Source: Flavobacterium psychrotrophum (GTDB lineage: Bacteria; Bacteroidota; Bacteroidia; Flavobacteriales; Flavobacteriaceae). From it: a DNA stretch of 64,000 bases. Below are positions 38,145 to 48,113 of the stretch, one piece after another. The notes under the pieces are model-generated. The model worked only from the letters and a program-made list of their open reading frames with translations. It was not told the DNA's origin and made no database searches. The DNA is taken from contig NZ_CP031557.1 in NCBI RefSeq assembly GCF_003403075.1, forward strand, positions 1,550,001-1,614,000. Direction: 5' to 3'. The position numbers and the translations under genes are program-made. Numbering within the stretch: the first letter of the stretch is position 1; each line of letters starts with the position of its first letter.

Positions 38145-39168
38145 GGTCGTGGTTTATTGGTGGTGTATAGTACAACCCCGACAAAGAAATTGACCTCAAG
38201 CGCCATGTACAAACAGTTGTTGCCAAGAGCACGCAGAAGAAAATATTACCTTCAGGCGTTTTTATTAATGTGTTTATGTCAAAGAACATCTTTCTTTCAA
38301 TTAATTTTTTTTCAGAAGAAAACCGGAAAAAGAAAGCAGATAAACAGTGCGGGTAAAGCGGGAAAACAAAAGGAAACGGAATAAGTCCCTAGGGGTGGGT
38401 TTGTGAGTGTGCGAGCAAAGCCATTATGCCGTAGTCTTTTGCTTTTACCACTGGCTTTAGCCGCAATATATTAGCTGCCTTTTACCGGTTTATCTTGGGA
38501 AAAGTTTCTTCTTAATCAAATAGAAAGTGGAGAACTGTGCTTGACAGTGATATTAAAGTAACTGCAAACCAATAATTTTACTCATTTGTGCAGTATAGGA
38601 TCATAAAGAAATGATCATTGCCTATAAAGAGCATGATTGCTGAGAAGAACGGAAAGACCTACCAGATAGAATGCAAAAGGCAACAAAAATCAGGGAGCTA
38701 TTTTTACAAGGAGAATGAAATCCGTCAAAAGATGGTGCACCATATAGCTCCATTTCTAATAACTCGTAGCTTGCTTCTTGAAATCGTGTTTCACGTAGAG
38801 TTAAAGACGCTTCCGGAAACCTATCTGAAAGATCTTTTCACAACTGAAGCATCAAAGTTGACAAAAGATTTTTGGTGTATATCAAATGATAAAGTAGATA
38901 TAAAGTCATAGTATGTATATCCGATAAATCCAATACCTAAGAATTTTCTGGTTTTGCCTGATGAAACGGATGTTGTTGAAAGCAGCAGACATTGGGAACG
39001 CCCACTGCCTTAAAAGCGAACTGAGAATCTTGCTTTTTAAAGTATTATAACCAGAAATTGGGCGCCATCTCAAAAAAATAAATTGTTATAGAATATCAAG
39101 AAGGCGTACAGTCAAAAAATTAGATATGAAGTGTCGTAAATCATTAAAGTCCGTTTTAGATTACTTCC
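38145..39168. other. Gene-poor stretch after IS110 with decayed coding remnants
   Basis: About 1 kb with no secure gene. A frame from 38171 to 38356 reads like protein (YNPDKEIDLKRHVQTVVAKS) without a start codon and may be the tail of a gene interrupted by the IS. A short hypothetical gene lies at 38633-38911. The remainder shows nothing recognisable. The pattern fits degraded mobile-element DNA. Confidence 0.5.
38633..38911 (+). CDS. Hypothetical small protein, possibly a remnant
   Basis: 92 residues from ATG 38633 (MIAEKNGKTYQIECKRQQKS). No family recognised, no signal peptide, and moderate charge. Codon use is acceptable, but it is isolated among relics, with no clear promoter or neighbours. 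It may be the surviving end of a larger gene. Confidence 0.35.
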   Translation: MIAEKNGKTYQIECKRQQKSGSYFYKENEIRQKMVHHIAPFLITRSLLLEIVFHVELKTLPETYLKDLFTTEASKLTKDFWCISNDKVDIKS

Positions 39169-39400
39169 TCAAATTATAAATTCCGCAGACGCTGTCTGCG
39201 GAATTGAATAAGCAAGGTAAAACTGTCTCATTTGCTCAAGGTTTCGCTGTGAAAATCCTTTTCTAAAGCTAACCGTAAGCTTTTTAGACAGTTCAGCCAT
39301 AAATTGTTTGCCATAAGCTGCCCTTTCCCGACCATTTTGTTTCTCTTCAATAATCATCCTGCCTATTTCTGATTGGTAAGCACCATCGTATGGTTACCGG
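39169..39400 (-). pseudogene. Fragment of a DUF1016 (YhcG-like) PD-(D/E)XK nuclease gene
   Basis: The minus strand encodes MIIEEKQNGRERAAYGKQFM and LEQMRQFYLAYSIPQTASAEF, the N-terminal domain of DUF1016 nucleases, then stops. Upstream the frame is broken (HTMVLTNQK then a stop). The catalytic C-terminal domain is absent. About 220 bp are closely similar, by eye roughly 80%, to the start of the second DUF1016 pseudogene near 52.35-52.57 kb on the same strand. Confidence 0.8.
39179..39205. repeat. Palindrome inside DUF1016 relic, copy 1
   Basis: AATTCCGCAGAC and its reverse complement GTCTGCGGAATT form 12-bp arms around a 3-nt centre. It lies inside the coding region (SIPQT part) of the relic. 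A second copy is at 52353-52379. Confidence 0.75.
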
Positions 39401-39663
39401 AGTAAGATATTTTTGCCAGAAGTATCAATTAAAGACATTAAGACGCATCGAAATCAAATTAAGCGAAAGCTTTACCTGCCTGAAGGTAATATTAATCCTT
39501 GGTGAATAAACCGAACGCAGCTGACTCCTTTCGTCGATTGAGTACCAATTCTATTGGTTTACAAATAAACAGTAGCGTCATAAAAAAATGGCGGAAGGGG
39601 TCTAACGTAATTAATTGAATAATATCTAAAAACGTTAATTAAAGAGAAAATATTACTATCGAT
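39401..39663. other. Non-coding gap before the AraC gene
   Basis: About 260 bp downstream of the AraC-type regulator and upstream of the DUF1016 fragment. The right part of the relic fades out near 39400-39440. I see no gene, strong hairpin or repeat in the rest. Confidence 0.5.
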
Positions 39664-40560
39664 TTAGTTTGAATTTCTATATTCTAAAGGCGTTATACCT
39701 GTATTTCTCTTAAAGGTTCGGGTAAAATGATGAGGGTATTTGAATCCTAAATTAAAAGCGATTTCACTGATTGATTTACTAGTATCTAGAAGGCGTTCCT
39801 TGGCCGTATCTATAATCTTTAGATGAATATATTCCATCACTGTTTTACCTGTCTCTTTTTTCACTAGATCTCCAAAGTAATTGGGTGATAGGTTAAGCTT
39901 ATAGGCAAAATAGGTAACAGCAGGCAATCCAAGGGCTTGAGCCTGATCAGATAGGAAATATTCGGACAGGAGCTTCTCAAATTTTTCTATGCTGCTCTGG
40001 TTTACCTGGTTTCGGGTAATGAATTGCCTTTCGTAAAAGCGCACACAATAATTAAGAAACAGTTCTATATTGGCTGCAATAAGCGTTTTACTATGGTTAT
40101 CTGTGCGCTGCTCCAGCTCGTATTTTATCTTGTCGAAACAGTCCATGACAATCTTTCGCTCCTTTTCCGAAAGATGCAGTGCCTCCCTGGATTGGTAGGA
40201 GAAAAAGTTGTAATCCTCAATGTGTCTGCCAAGCGGAGTACCGTGGATTAAGTCCGGATGGAAAAGTAGCGCATAGCCCGATGGCTTATATTCCTCATTA
40301 ATATCTACATTAATGATCTGGCCCGGAGCAACGAATACTAGTGTCCTGTCCTGATAGTCATAGGTATCCCTACCATACTTTATATCGCCACATACTACAT
40401 CCTTCAGGTAAATGGCATAAAAACCAAAGTTCATCCTGGAAGCATAAACTTCTGGTGCAGTACCCTCAAAATCTATAATGCTAACTAAAGGATGAAGGTT
40501 CTCCTGATGATAGTATTTATCATGCTCACTTACAGTATCTATTCTCAACACTTTTTCCAT
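39664..40560 (-). CDS. AraC-family transcriptional regulator
   Basis: 298 residues. The N-terminal 180 are a cupin-like ligand-sensing region (APGQIINVDINEEYKPSGYA). The C-terminal 100 form the double HTH: NLSPNYFGDLVKKETGKTV, then SISEIAFNLGFKYPHHFTR and TGITPLEYRNSN. It is transcribed divergently from the SDR gene with a 164-bp gap and is the evident local regulator of the redox cluster to its right. The inducer is unknown. Confidence 0.93.
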   Translation of the reverse strand: MEKVLRIDTVSEHDKYYHQENLHPLVSIIDFEGTAPEVYASRMNFGFYAIYLKDVVCGDIKYGRDTYDYQDRTLVFVAPGQIINVDINEEYKPSGYALLFHPDLIHGTPLGRHIEDYNFFSYQSREALHLSEKERKIVMDCFDKIKYELEQRTDNHSKTLIAANIELFLNYCVRFYERQFITRNQVNQSSIEKFEKLLSEYFLSDQAQALGLPAVTYFAYKLNLSPNYFGDLVKKETGKTVMEYIHLKIIDTAKERLLDTSKSISEIAFNLGFKYPHHFTRTFKRNTGITPLEYRNSN

Positions 40561-40724
40561 TGCGATTTTATATTATAATTGATACAAATTTAACAGTAAA
40601 ATCTTCCCTTTATCTCAAGCCCACAGCATAATCTGTAAAAATGGTAGGTAAACCCGTAATCTGTGTTGGTAAATAATCCCTCAGGCTGTTGACCTTTGTG
40701 GTAACAATATATATAAAGAATATT

Positions 40725-41483
40725 ATGAAAATAATGGAAGGTAAAGTTGCACTGGTTACAGGAGCAGCCTCGGGATTAGGATTTGCAACCGCAAAGGCAT
40801 TTGCAGAGGCAGGTGCAGCAGTAGTATTAGCAGACTGGAATGGGAACAATGTTGAGGAAGCATCGGAAAAATTAACTGCAGTAGGACACAAAACGTATGC
40901 TATTCAATGCGACGTATCCGATGATAAACAAGTTGAAAACATGGTTAGAAAAACGGTTGAAAAATTTGGCAGGTTGGATTATGCCTACAATAATGCGGGG
41001 GTACAAAATGTCCTTGCGGAAGCCGCTGATCAAACCATGGATGATTTTGAAAGGGTCAACAATATAAATTATCGTGGCATCTGGAGCTCTATGAAATATG
41101 AACTACAGCAAATGGTAAAACAAGGCAGCGGTGCTATTGTCAACTGTTCCTCAATCGGGGGCATCCGCGCCGGTGCGCAGCGGGGCATATATCACGGTGC
41201 CAAACACGGCGTTATCGGGCTTACTATTAGTGCAGCTGTAGAATACGCTGGCCGGGGTATTCGAATCAATAGCGTCAGCCCTGGATTGTTTTATACCGGC
41301 ATGGCGGAAGAAATGATTGCTGGCGGACAAGAGGAAGCCTTAGAAGGCATGATGAAGATGGTGCCGATTGGCCGCATGGGCCGTCCTGAAGAGATTGCCA
41401 GTACCGTGGTATTTCTGTGCAGCGATGCTGCAAGTATGGTCGTTGGGCACAACCTTGTTGTAGACGGTGGTCTGACAGTGTAA
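40725..41483 (+). CDS. Short-chain dehydrogenase/reductase
   Basis: 252 residues from ATG 40725 (MKIMEGKVALVTGAASGLG). Classical SDR features are all present: TGAASGLG cofactor loop, NNAG at about 89-92, catalytic Ser in VNCSSIGG, YHGAK (YxxxK), and the VSPGLFYTGM block. NAD(P)-dependent oxidation or reduction of an alcohol or ketone is expected; the substrate is unknown. It is the first gene of the rightward cluster. Confidence 0.93.
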   Translation: MKIMEGKVALVTGAASGLGFATAKAFAEAGAAVVLADWNGNNVEEASEKLTAVGHKTYAIQCDVSDDKQVENMVRKTVEKFGRLDYAYNNAGVQNVLAEAADQTMDDFERVNNINYRGIWSSMKYELQQMVKQGSGAIVNCSSIGGIRAGAQRGIYHGAKHGVIGLTISAAVEYAGRGIRINSVSPGLFYTGMAEEMIAGGQEEALEGMMKMVPIGRMGRPEEIASTVVFLCSDAASMVVGHNLVVDGGLTV

Positions 41484-41538
41484 TTAAAGCTCTACGCCTT
41501 ATTAGAGGCGAAAAGCATAACGTTTTAATATAATATAA

Positions 41539-42753
41539 ATGATAAGTACCATCGAAGATCATTCACAGGAAACCAAAGTTATGGAAATCTCCCAAAAGCC
41601 GGCCTGGAGTGCCGTTTTTTCCATGGCTATGGGTGTCTCGGGATTGGTTATGGCCGAGTTACTACCGGTTAGCCTACTAACACCAATGGCCAAAGAATTA
41701 TACATTACCGAAGGGTTGGCTGGCCAAACCGTTTCAGTTACAGCGGTAATTGGCTTATTTTCAAGTCTTTTTAGTGCACTAATAACCCGAAAAGTAGATA
41801 GGCGTACTGTCGTTCTAATCTTTTCGGCCCTATTGGTTTTATCAAATATCATTGTTGCAGCCGCACCCAACTATATCTTTTTATTGTGCGGACGTTTATT
41901 ACTGGGTATTGCTCTTGGCGGCTTTTGGGCAATGACCGCGGCAATTGCTATGCGACTGGTTCCTGAAGCGTATATACCTAACGCGTTTTCTATCATATTT
42001 GGCGCAGTGTCGGTAGCAACTGCCCTGGCTGCCCCACTAGGTAGTTTTCTTGGCGGCTTAATCGGATGGAGGCTTACATTTTTGTTTGCCTCAGGTGTTG
42101 GCCTCATCGCCTTTGTCTGGCAGTTTATATCCATGCCAAAAGTACCGCCTGCCGGGCTGATCCGTCTAAATACTTTTTTAGAGGTTCTTAAACGTCCCGG
42201 TATTGCGATAGGTTTAGTGACAGTCTTACTAATTTTTGCAGGACACTTTTCTTTTTTTACATATGTGCGGCCATATCTTGAAAGTAAGGTTGGCTTAGAT
42301 GTGAGCGGCATTTCGGTAATATTACTTGCATTTGGAGTCGCCGGTTTTTTGGGCACGACATTTATTGCCCGCTTTCTTGGGAGGCACCTCTACCTGATCT
42401 TAGGCCTTGCGCCATTGGCAACGGCTATTTTAGGCGTAACGCTAATTACAAACGGCGCTAACGTCTGGACTGCTGGTGTATCGGTGGCTCTTTGGGGGTT
42501 TGCCTTTGGAACTGTACCCGTCGCCTGGTCAACATGGATGAGCCAGGCAGTTCCTGACCACGCTGAAAGTGCAGGGGCACTACTTGTCGCTGCCATGCAG
42601 CTAGCCGTTACTTTGGGAGCCTCTGTCGGAGGGATTCTCTTTGATGTCAAGGGTGTTTACGGATCTTTTTCAGGAGCTGTACTGATGATGACTGCTGCCG
42701 CGATACTTCTTTTTGTAGGAAGGCGTTTCACAGCACAGAAACCCATTTTATAA
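41539..42753 (+). CDS. MFS transporter (drug/arabinose-efflux DHA1 type)
   Basis: 404 residues with twelve predicted membrane segments. The DHA1-type features are GLVMAELLPVSLLTPMAKEL in helix 1, the loop motif RKVDRRTVVL, and RLLLGIALGGFWAMTAAIAM in helix 4. Start could be 41539 or the internal ATG at 41581. Proteins of this type export sugars, antibiotics or small toxic metabolites. It probably exports a substrate or product of the cluster, which is inference from position. Confidence 0.9.
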   Translation: MISTIEDHSQETKVMEISQKPAWSAVFSMAMGVSGLVMAELLPVSLLTPMAKELYITEGLAGQTVSVTAVIGLFSSLFSALITRKVDRRTVVLIFSALLVLSNIIVAAAPNYIFLLCGRLLLGIALGGFWAMTAAIAMRLVPEAYIPNAFSIIFGAVSVATALAAPLGSFLGGLIGWRLTFLFASGVGLIAFVWQFISMPKVPPAGLIRLNTFLEVLKRPGIAIGLVTVLLIFAGHFSFFTYVRPYLESKVGLDVSGISVILLAFGVAGFLGTTFIARFLGRHLYLILGLAPLATAILGVTLITNGANVWTAGVSVALWGFAFGTVPVAWSTWMSQAVPDHAESAGALLVAAMQLAVTLGASVGGILFDVKGVYGSFSGAVLMMTAAAILLFVGRRFTAQKPIL

Positions 42754-42761
42754 AAGTTTAA

Positions 42762-43625
<864 letters not shown>

Positions 43626-43643
43626 CTGTAAATAAATAAGGAT

Positions 43644-43874
43644 ATGCCACATATACATGTAAAGATCGTCGGTAAGACAGATGAGGAAAAAACAAAGTTA
43701 GCTGAGGATATTACCGCAGCAGTCGTAATATCCTTAAATACATCGGAAGCTAATGTTTCTGTTGCTATACAAGACATCGAAAAAGAAGAATGGGTAGAAA
43801 AAGTTTACAAGCCCGATATACTCGCGCATCAGACCAGGTTATATAAAAAACCCGGTTACGAACCTACGAAATGA
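43644..43874 (+). CDS. 4-oxalocrotonate tautomerase-like protein
   Basis: 76 residues opening MPHIHVKIVGKTDEEKTKLA. Pro2, exposed after Met removal, is the catalytic base of this superfamily. Tautomerases convert enol and keto forms in aromatic meta-cleavage and related pathways. It is 18 bp downstream of the aldo/keto reductase gene and has no signal peptide. Confidence 0.85.
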   Translation: MPHIHVKIVGKTDEEKTKLAEDITAAVVISLNTSEANVSVAIQDIEKEEWVEKVYKPDILAHQTRLYKKPGYEPTK

Positions 43875-43890
43875 TTTAAAATAAGCTGAA

Positions 43891-44969
43891 ATGAATAAGG
43901 AATGTAATATTACAAAAAGCCCACAACTTAAAATGTGGCAATGGATTACTATAGCCTCCCTTACTATTTTATCTCACAGGATAAATTCGCAAACATTTGA
44001 AAAAGCCCCCCCCGCATTGACTATCGCAAGCCAGGGTAGTTTTGCCGTAGGTGGCAAGATAGTGACCAATTCAGAAGGCAAACTGTTTCACGGCGACCAT
44101 GCCTACGTTACCTACCAGGTTCCTGTTAATTCCCGCAAATATCCGCTAATATTTGTCCATGGTATCGGACAGTTTTCAAAAACGTGGGAAACAACACCGG
44201 ATGGACGGGAAGGGTTTCAGAATATCTTTTTACGCCGGAATTTCAGTGTGTATCTAGTGGACCAGCCACGTCGCGGCAACGCCGGGCGCAGTACCCTGAC
44301 AGACACTATCAGGCCGGAATTTACCGAGGAATTTTGGTTTAACCGATTTCGTTTAGGCGTTTGGCCCAGTTACTTTAAAGGCGTCCAATTCAGTCATGAT
44401 AAAAATGCCCTTGACCAGTTTTTTCGCCAGATGACACCAGACACGGGCCCATCTGATTTTGAGGTGTACACGGATGCCTATGCCGCGCTGGCGGAAAAGA
44501 TCGGCCCCGCCATTTTAATAACCCACTCAATGGGCGGCCCCATAGGCTGGCAAACGCATTTAAAAACGAGCAAGATAAAAGGAATCGTTTCCTATGAGCC
44601 GGGGGGTTATTCCCTTTTCCGGAAGGTGAAAGACCTGTACAGGCCAATACAGAAACACGGGCAGCTGAGGTAACGGAGCTCCCACTATTGAAGTTTATGG
44701 AGTATACAAAGGTGCCAATTATGATCTATTATGGGGACAACATACCGGCCAATCCAACCGATAACCCCCATCAAAACGACTGGCTCTTCCGTCTTAATCT
44801 AGCTAGGGAGTGGGCCGCTGCAGTTAATAAGCGCGGCGGCAATGTTACAGTTGTCCACTTGCCTGAAATAGGGATATACGGTAACACACATTTTGCTTTT
44901 TCAGACCTGAACAATATTCAGCTAGCCGACCTCTTATCAGATTTTCTAAAAAAAAATAAACTTGATTAA
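43891..44969 (+). pseudogene. Exported alpha/beta hydrolase, frameshifted in a G-run
   Basis: The first frame (43891-44673) carries a signal-like N-terminus, PLIFVHGIGQFSKTW (oxyanion region) and the nucleophile elbow ITHSMGGPIG. It then derails after SYEPGG into unrelated residues. The second frame resumes without gap as LFPFPEGERPVQANTETRAA, holding PIMIYYGDNIP and the catalytic-His region IYGNTHFAF, and ends at 44969. Adding one G to the six-G run at 44600-44605 restores a single protein of about 359 residues. Real mutation and base-calling error both fit. Confidence 0.85.
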
Positions 44970-44975
44970 GCACCC

Positions 44976-45833
44976 ATGAGCATAGCAACAAATCAGTACT
45001 TAGAATCAGGCAGCGTAAAATGCCTGATTATGGGTCTAATGCTACTCTCGTTTACTCATGTTCATGCCCAACACAAACTGACCAGGCTTTGGGAAAGTGA
45101 ACCGACACTTGCAGTGCCCGAATCTGTACTGGTTGTACCGGACGGCCTTTATGTTTCACTAGTGGATGGCCAGGCTTTAGAGAAAGACGGAAAAGGGGGA
45201 ATAGCAAAACTGGACCGTAACGGAAAAATTATTAATGCCTCATGGGTTACCGGTTTGAACGCTCCAAAAGGAATGGGAATATGGAAAGGCAGGCTGTATG
45301 TAACAAACATTTCTGAAGTTGTCGTCATTGATACCGCCACGGGAAAAATAGAGTCGAGAATTCAGGTTGAGGGGGCAAAAGGGTTAAATGATATTGCCGT
45401 CGATGACAAAGGCTCAATATATGTGTCTGATTCAGAACTTGGCAAGATCATTCAAATTTATAATGGCAAGCCATCTTTATATTTTAGTGGCTTATGCGGA
45501 GTTAACGGTTTATGTGCAACAGGCAGGAACTTATATGTGCTCACAGACGAACACGTCTACAGGATAAACCCGCAAAGAAAAATAATCGCACTAGCAAATA
45601 TCCCAAAAAAGGGGGGCGATGGCATAGTAGCGCTCGGGAAGGGTAATTTCCTGTTCACCATTTATAGTGGCCTAGCTTACTACCTTGGAAAGTCAGGAAA
45701 TGAGGAACTGCTACTAGATACTGAGGCCGACGGGATAAACTGTGCAGATATAGGATACGATCCGGCAAATCAAATCGTTTTTGTGCCTACCCTGTTTAAA
45801 AAATCAGTGGTAGCCTACCGGTTTGAGCAGTGA
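44976..45833 (+). CDS. Exported SMP-30/gluconolactonase-like beta-propeller protein
   Basis: 285 residues with a signal peptide ending near HAQ (about residue 32). Repeats of the propeller type are visible: GLYVSLVDGQ, KGMGIWKGRLYVTNIS, GLNDIAVDDKGSIYVSDSEL and GDGIVALGKGNFLF. The pattern suits SMP-30/NHL-like lactonases, which need a metal ion, but the ligands cannot be placed with confidence. It is 6 bp after the hydrolase gene and probably acts in the periplasm. Confidence 0.75.
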   Translation: MSIATNQYLESGSVKCLIMGLMLLSFTHVHAQHKLTRLWESEPTLAVPESVLVVPDGLYVSLVDGQALEKDGKGGIAKLDRNGKIINASWVTGLNAPKGMGIWKGRLYVTNISEVVVIDTATGKIESRIQVEGAKGLNDIAVDDKGSIYVSDSELGKIIQIYNGKPSLYFSGLCGVNGLCATGRNLYVLTDEHVYRINPQRKIIALANIPKKGGDGIVALGKGNFLFTIYSGLAYYLGKSGNEELLLDTEADGINCADIGYDPANQIVFVPTLFKKSVVAYRFEQ

Positions 45834-45863
45834 GTATTGAAATGTAAACAAAAAATATGAATA

Positions 45864-46508
45864 ATGAAGAAATCACTTTTAATCATAGGGGCAGGAGAAG
45901 GCTTAAGCCTGGCAACTGCCGAAAAATTTGGTAAGGAAGGATTTGCTGTAGGTTTGATCAACCGCGATAAAAATAAGGCAGCAGTAATATTGAAAACGCT
46001 GGCTGAGCAACACATAGATGCCTATTCAGAAGTTGCAGATGCAACAGACTATATCAGTCTGGAACATGCCATCAGGGAGCTCACTAGGCAATTGGGAGGT
46101 ATTAGTGTATTGATATATAATCCCGCGGCACTTAAAAACAAAGATATTTTAGACGTTGAGCCGCAGGAGTTCATGGATGATTTCAAGATAAATGTTGGTA
46201 GTGCTTTAAAAAGCATTCAGTTAACAATTGCTGATTTGAAAGTAAGTAGTGGTACAATCCTCCTGACCGGAGGAGGTTTTGCAACGCATCCCTCATTTAA
46301 AAATGGTACGCTTTCCATAGGAAAAGCCGGTATCAGAAACCTTGCCCTTCAATTAAATGAAAAGTTGGGCCAAGAAGGTATTTATGTGGGAACACTAACT
46401 ATTACGGCTAAGATAACCCCAGATAGTACAAACCATAACCCGGTAAAACTAGCCCAGGCTTACTGGGAAATGTTCAACGACAGAATTGAGGTTGAAGTAA
46501 TAATTTAA
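45864..46508 (+). CDS. SDR-like protein with altered active site
   Basis: 214 residues with an N-terminal Rossmann stretch LIIGAGEGLSLATAEKFGKE and the YNPA block in place of NNAG. At the catalytic position the YxxxK motif reads LSIGK: Lys is kept but Tyr is Leu, and the preceding GGGFATHPS does not show a clear catalytic Ser. It may have lost dehydrogenase activity or act as a binding protein. No signal peptide is seen, unlike its neighbours on either side. Confidence 0.8.
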   Translation: MKKSLLIIGAGEGLSLATAEKFGKEGFAVGLINRDKNKAAVILKTLAEQHIDAYSEVADATDYISLEHAIRELTRQLGGISVLIYNPAALKNKDILDVEPQEFMDDFKINVGSALKSIQLTIADLKVSSGTILLTGGGFATHPSFKNGTLSIGKAGIRNLALQLNEKLGQEGIYVGTLTITAKITPDSTNHNPVKLAQAYWEMFNDRIEVEVII

Positions 46509-46519
46509 AACTGATTTTT

Positions 46520-46993
46520 ATGAAATGTACTTTCAAGATGACGGTTGCCTGTTTATTCTTTTTCGGGATACAAGGCCAAGCAAAGAATATTGTTAAAGAT
46601 TCTATCTTTCCGAAAGGAAAATTGACACCGGCAAATTTTACAGGAAAGGTTTGGGTGCTGCCCCTTCTTGCCCAAGACAGTACTTTCAACCTTGTTGCCG
46701 GTAATGTGACCTTTTCGCCAGGTGCACGGAGCAACTGGCATACCCACAATGCCGGACAAATCCTAATGGTAACCGAAGGTACGGGTTACACACAGGAAAA
46801 AGGTAAGCCCATACGTATAATCCATAAGGGTGACGTAATCACCTGCCCGCCAAATGTCGAGCACTGGCACGGTGCATCAAAGGACAGTGCTATGACTCAC
46901 ATATCCTTAAACCCTAATGCTGACCGTGGCATTGGGACCTGGCTAAGGCCTGTGTGCGACCAAGAGTATGATGGACCCAAGGAAACAGATTAA
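46520..46993 (+). CDS. Exported cupin-domain protein
   Basis: 157 residues with a short signal peptide (to about residue 20). The cupin motif 1 is GARSNWHTHNAGQILMVTEG (two His), and motif 2 is DVITCPPNVEHWHG, so a metal site is likely. Cupins of this group are often encoded beside carboxymuconolactone decarboxylase-like proteins, as here (11 bp gap). A role in isomerising or cleaving ring-derived acids is possible but not shown. Confidence 0.9.
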   Translation: MKCTFKMTVACLFFFGIQGQAKNIVKDSIFPKGKLTPANFTGKVWVLPLLAQDSTFNLVAGNVTFSPGARSNWHTHNAGQILMVTEGTGYTQEKGKPIRIIHKGDVITCPPNVEHWHGASKDSAMTHISLNPNADRGIGTWLRPVCDQEYDGPKETD

Positions 46994-47004
46994 TAAAAGA
47001 CGCT

Positions 47005-47727
47005 ATGAAAAAAATTTTGACCTTATCGGCATTGATAATAACTAGCCTCGCATCCAACATAAAAGCACAGCATATTATGGACAATAACAATAAGCTAGAT
47101 TGCAGACAGCAGAGCATGGTTGCCATTTCAGCACTAACCGCCGTTGGCAATATAGAACAGCTTAAAGGGTACCTCAAAATTGGCATGGACGCGGGTTTAA
47201 CGGTCAACGAAATAAAAGATGAACTGATACAACTTTACGCTTATTGCGGTTTTCCGCGCAGCCTGAATGCAATCAATGCCTTTATGGTTGTTTTGGACGA
47301 GCGCAAGGCAAAAGGTATACATTATCCGGAGGGCAAAACTGCGTCGGCGTTCAATGATAAAGACAAATATCAAACCGGTAAAAAAAATTTGCAACAACTT
47401 ACAGGGACTGACGAGAAGTATCTTACCGGTGTGAATGCTTTTGCGCCGGCCATTGATTCCTACTTAAAAGAACATTTGTTTGCAGACATTTTCAGCAGCG
47501 ATGTGCTGACTTTTCAGCAAAGGGAACTGATAACAGTTTCAGCCCTAGCCGCATTGACCGGGGTGGAGGCGCAATTAGAGGCACACATTGGAATGGGTAT
47601 GAATACAGGTATGACGGAAAGTCAATTTAAGGAGGCGTTTATAATTATCGACCAAGCCGTAAACAAGGCGCAAGGAGATATGGCACGTAAAACGCTGGAT
47701 AAAGTGCTGGACAGTAAAAAACAATAA
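47005..47727 (+). CDS. Exported carboxymuconolactone decarboxylase-family protein, two domains
   Basis: 240 residues with a signal peptide (MKKILTLSALIITSLASNIK). Two CMD/AhpD-like helical domains: about residues 34-95, with NEIKDELIQLYAYCGFPRSL, and about 150-235. The first keeps the conserved Tyr/Gly/Pro signature and one Cys. The second lacks it (ITVSALAALTG then QFKEAFIIIDQ). The family includes decarboxylases and peroxidase-like enzymes; an exported two-domain form is characteristic of this cluster type. Confidence 0.88.
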   Translation: MKKILTLSALIITSLASNIKAQHIMDNNNKLDCRQQSMVAISALTAVGNIEQLKGYLKIGMDAGLTVNEIKDELIQLYAYCGFPRSLNAINAFMVVLDERKAKGIHYPEGKTASAFNDKDKYQTGKKNLQQLTGTDEKYLTGVNAFAPAIDSYLKEHLFADIFSSDVLTFQQRELITVSALAALTGVEAQLEAHIGMGMNTGMTESQFKEAFIIIDQAVNKAQGDMARKTLDKVLDSKKQ

Positions 47728-47736
47728 TTGAGTATT

Positions 47737-47907
47737 ATGAAAAAGGAGGTTGTAACGCTCGCATCAATTTGGCTCTCCTGGTACAATGCTACCCATATCA
47801 CAAAAAGCACTGTAGATTCAAGCTGCGGGATGGTAAAAGACGTCACTTTCGGACCAGCTATAAACGCTGTGTTAAATAAGCAGATCGACGAGGCCCTACC
47901 TCAATAA
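47737..47907 (+). CDS. Possible 56-residue protein, unknown
   Basis: ATG at 47737 follows the CMD gene by 9 bp and reads MKKEVVTLASIWLSWYNATH, ending at TAA 47905-47907. No family recognised. Co-linearity with the operon is the only support; it may be chance or a remnant. Confidence 0.3.
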   Translation: MKKEVVTLASIWLSWYNATHITKSTVDSSCGMVKDVTFGPAINAVLNKQIDEALPQ

Positions 47908-48113
47908 GTAGGACTACAGCCGATACTTTTGTTTCCGAAGATAGTTGCACATGCTAAAACAAAGAGCATTAAGATCACACCAAAGTAAATAGTACACAAT
48001 CTAAGATGTGCAAGACGGTATTATGAACAAGCTGTTAAGGTTACAGCCAGCCCCTTGTTGCTGATGTAGCGCCATTGATTTACTCAGTAATAATCAACTA
48101 AACAATAAGGAAT

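Noticed and set aside
38157-38384. 75-codon frame after the IS110 transposase
   Set aside because: Composition is not protein-like and it starts within the presumed IS end; a neighbouring frame looks more like old coding sequence but has no start.
41871-42356. Minus-strand frame inside the MFS gene
   Set aside because: Shadow of a membrane-protein coding region; no signal, motif or promoter.
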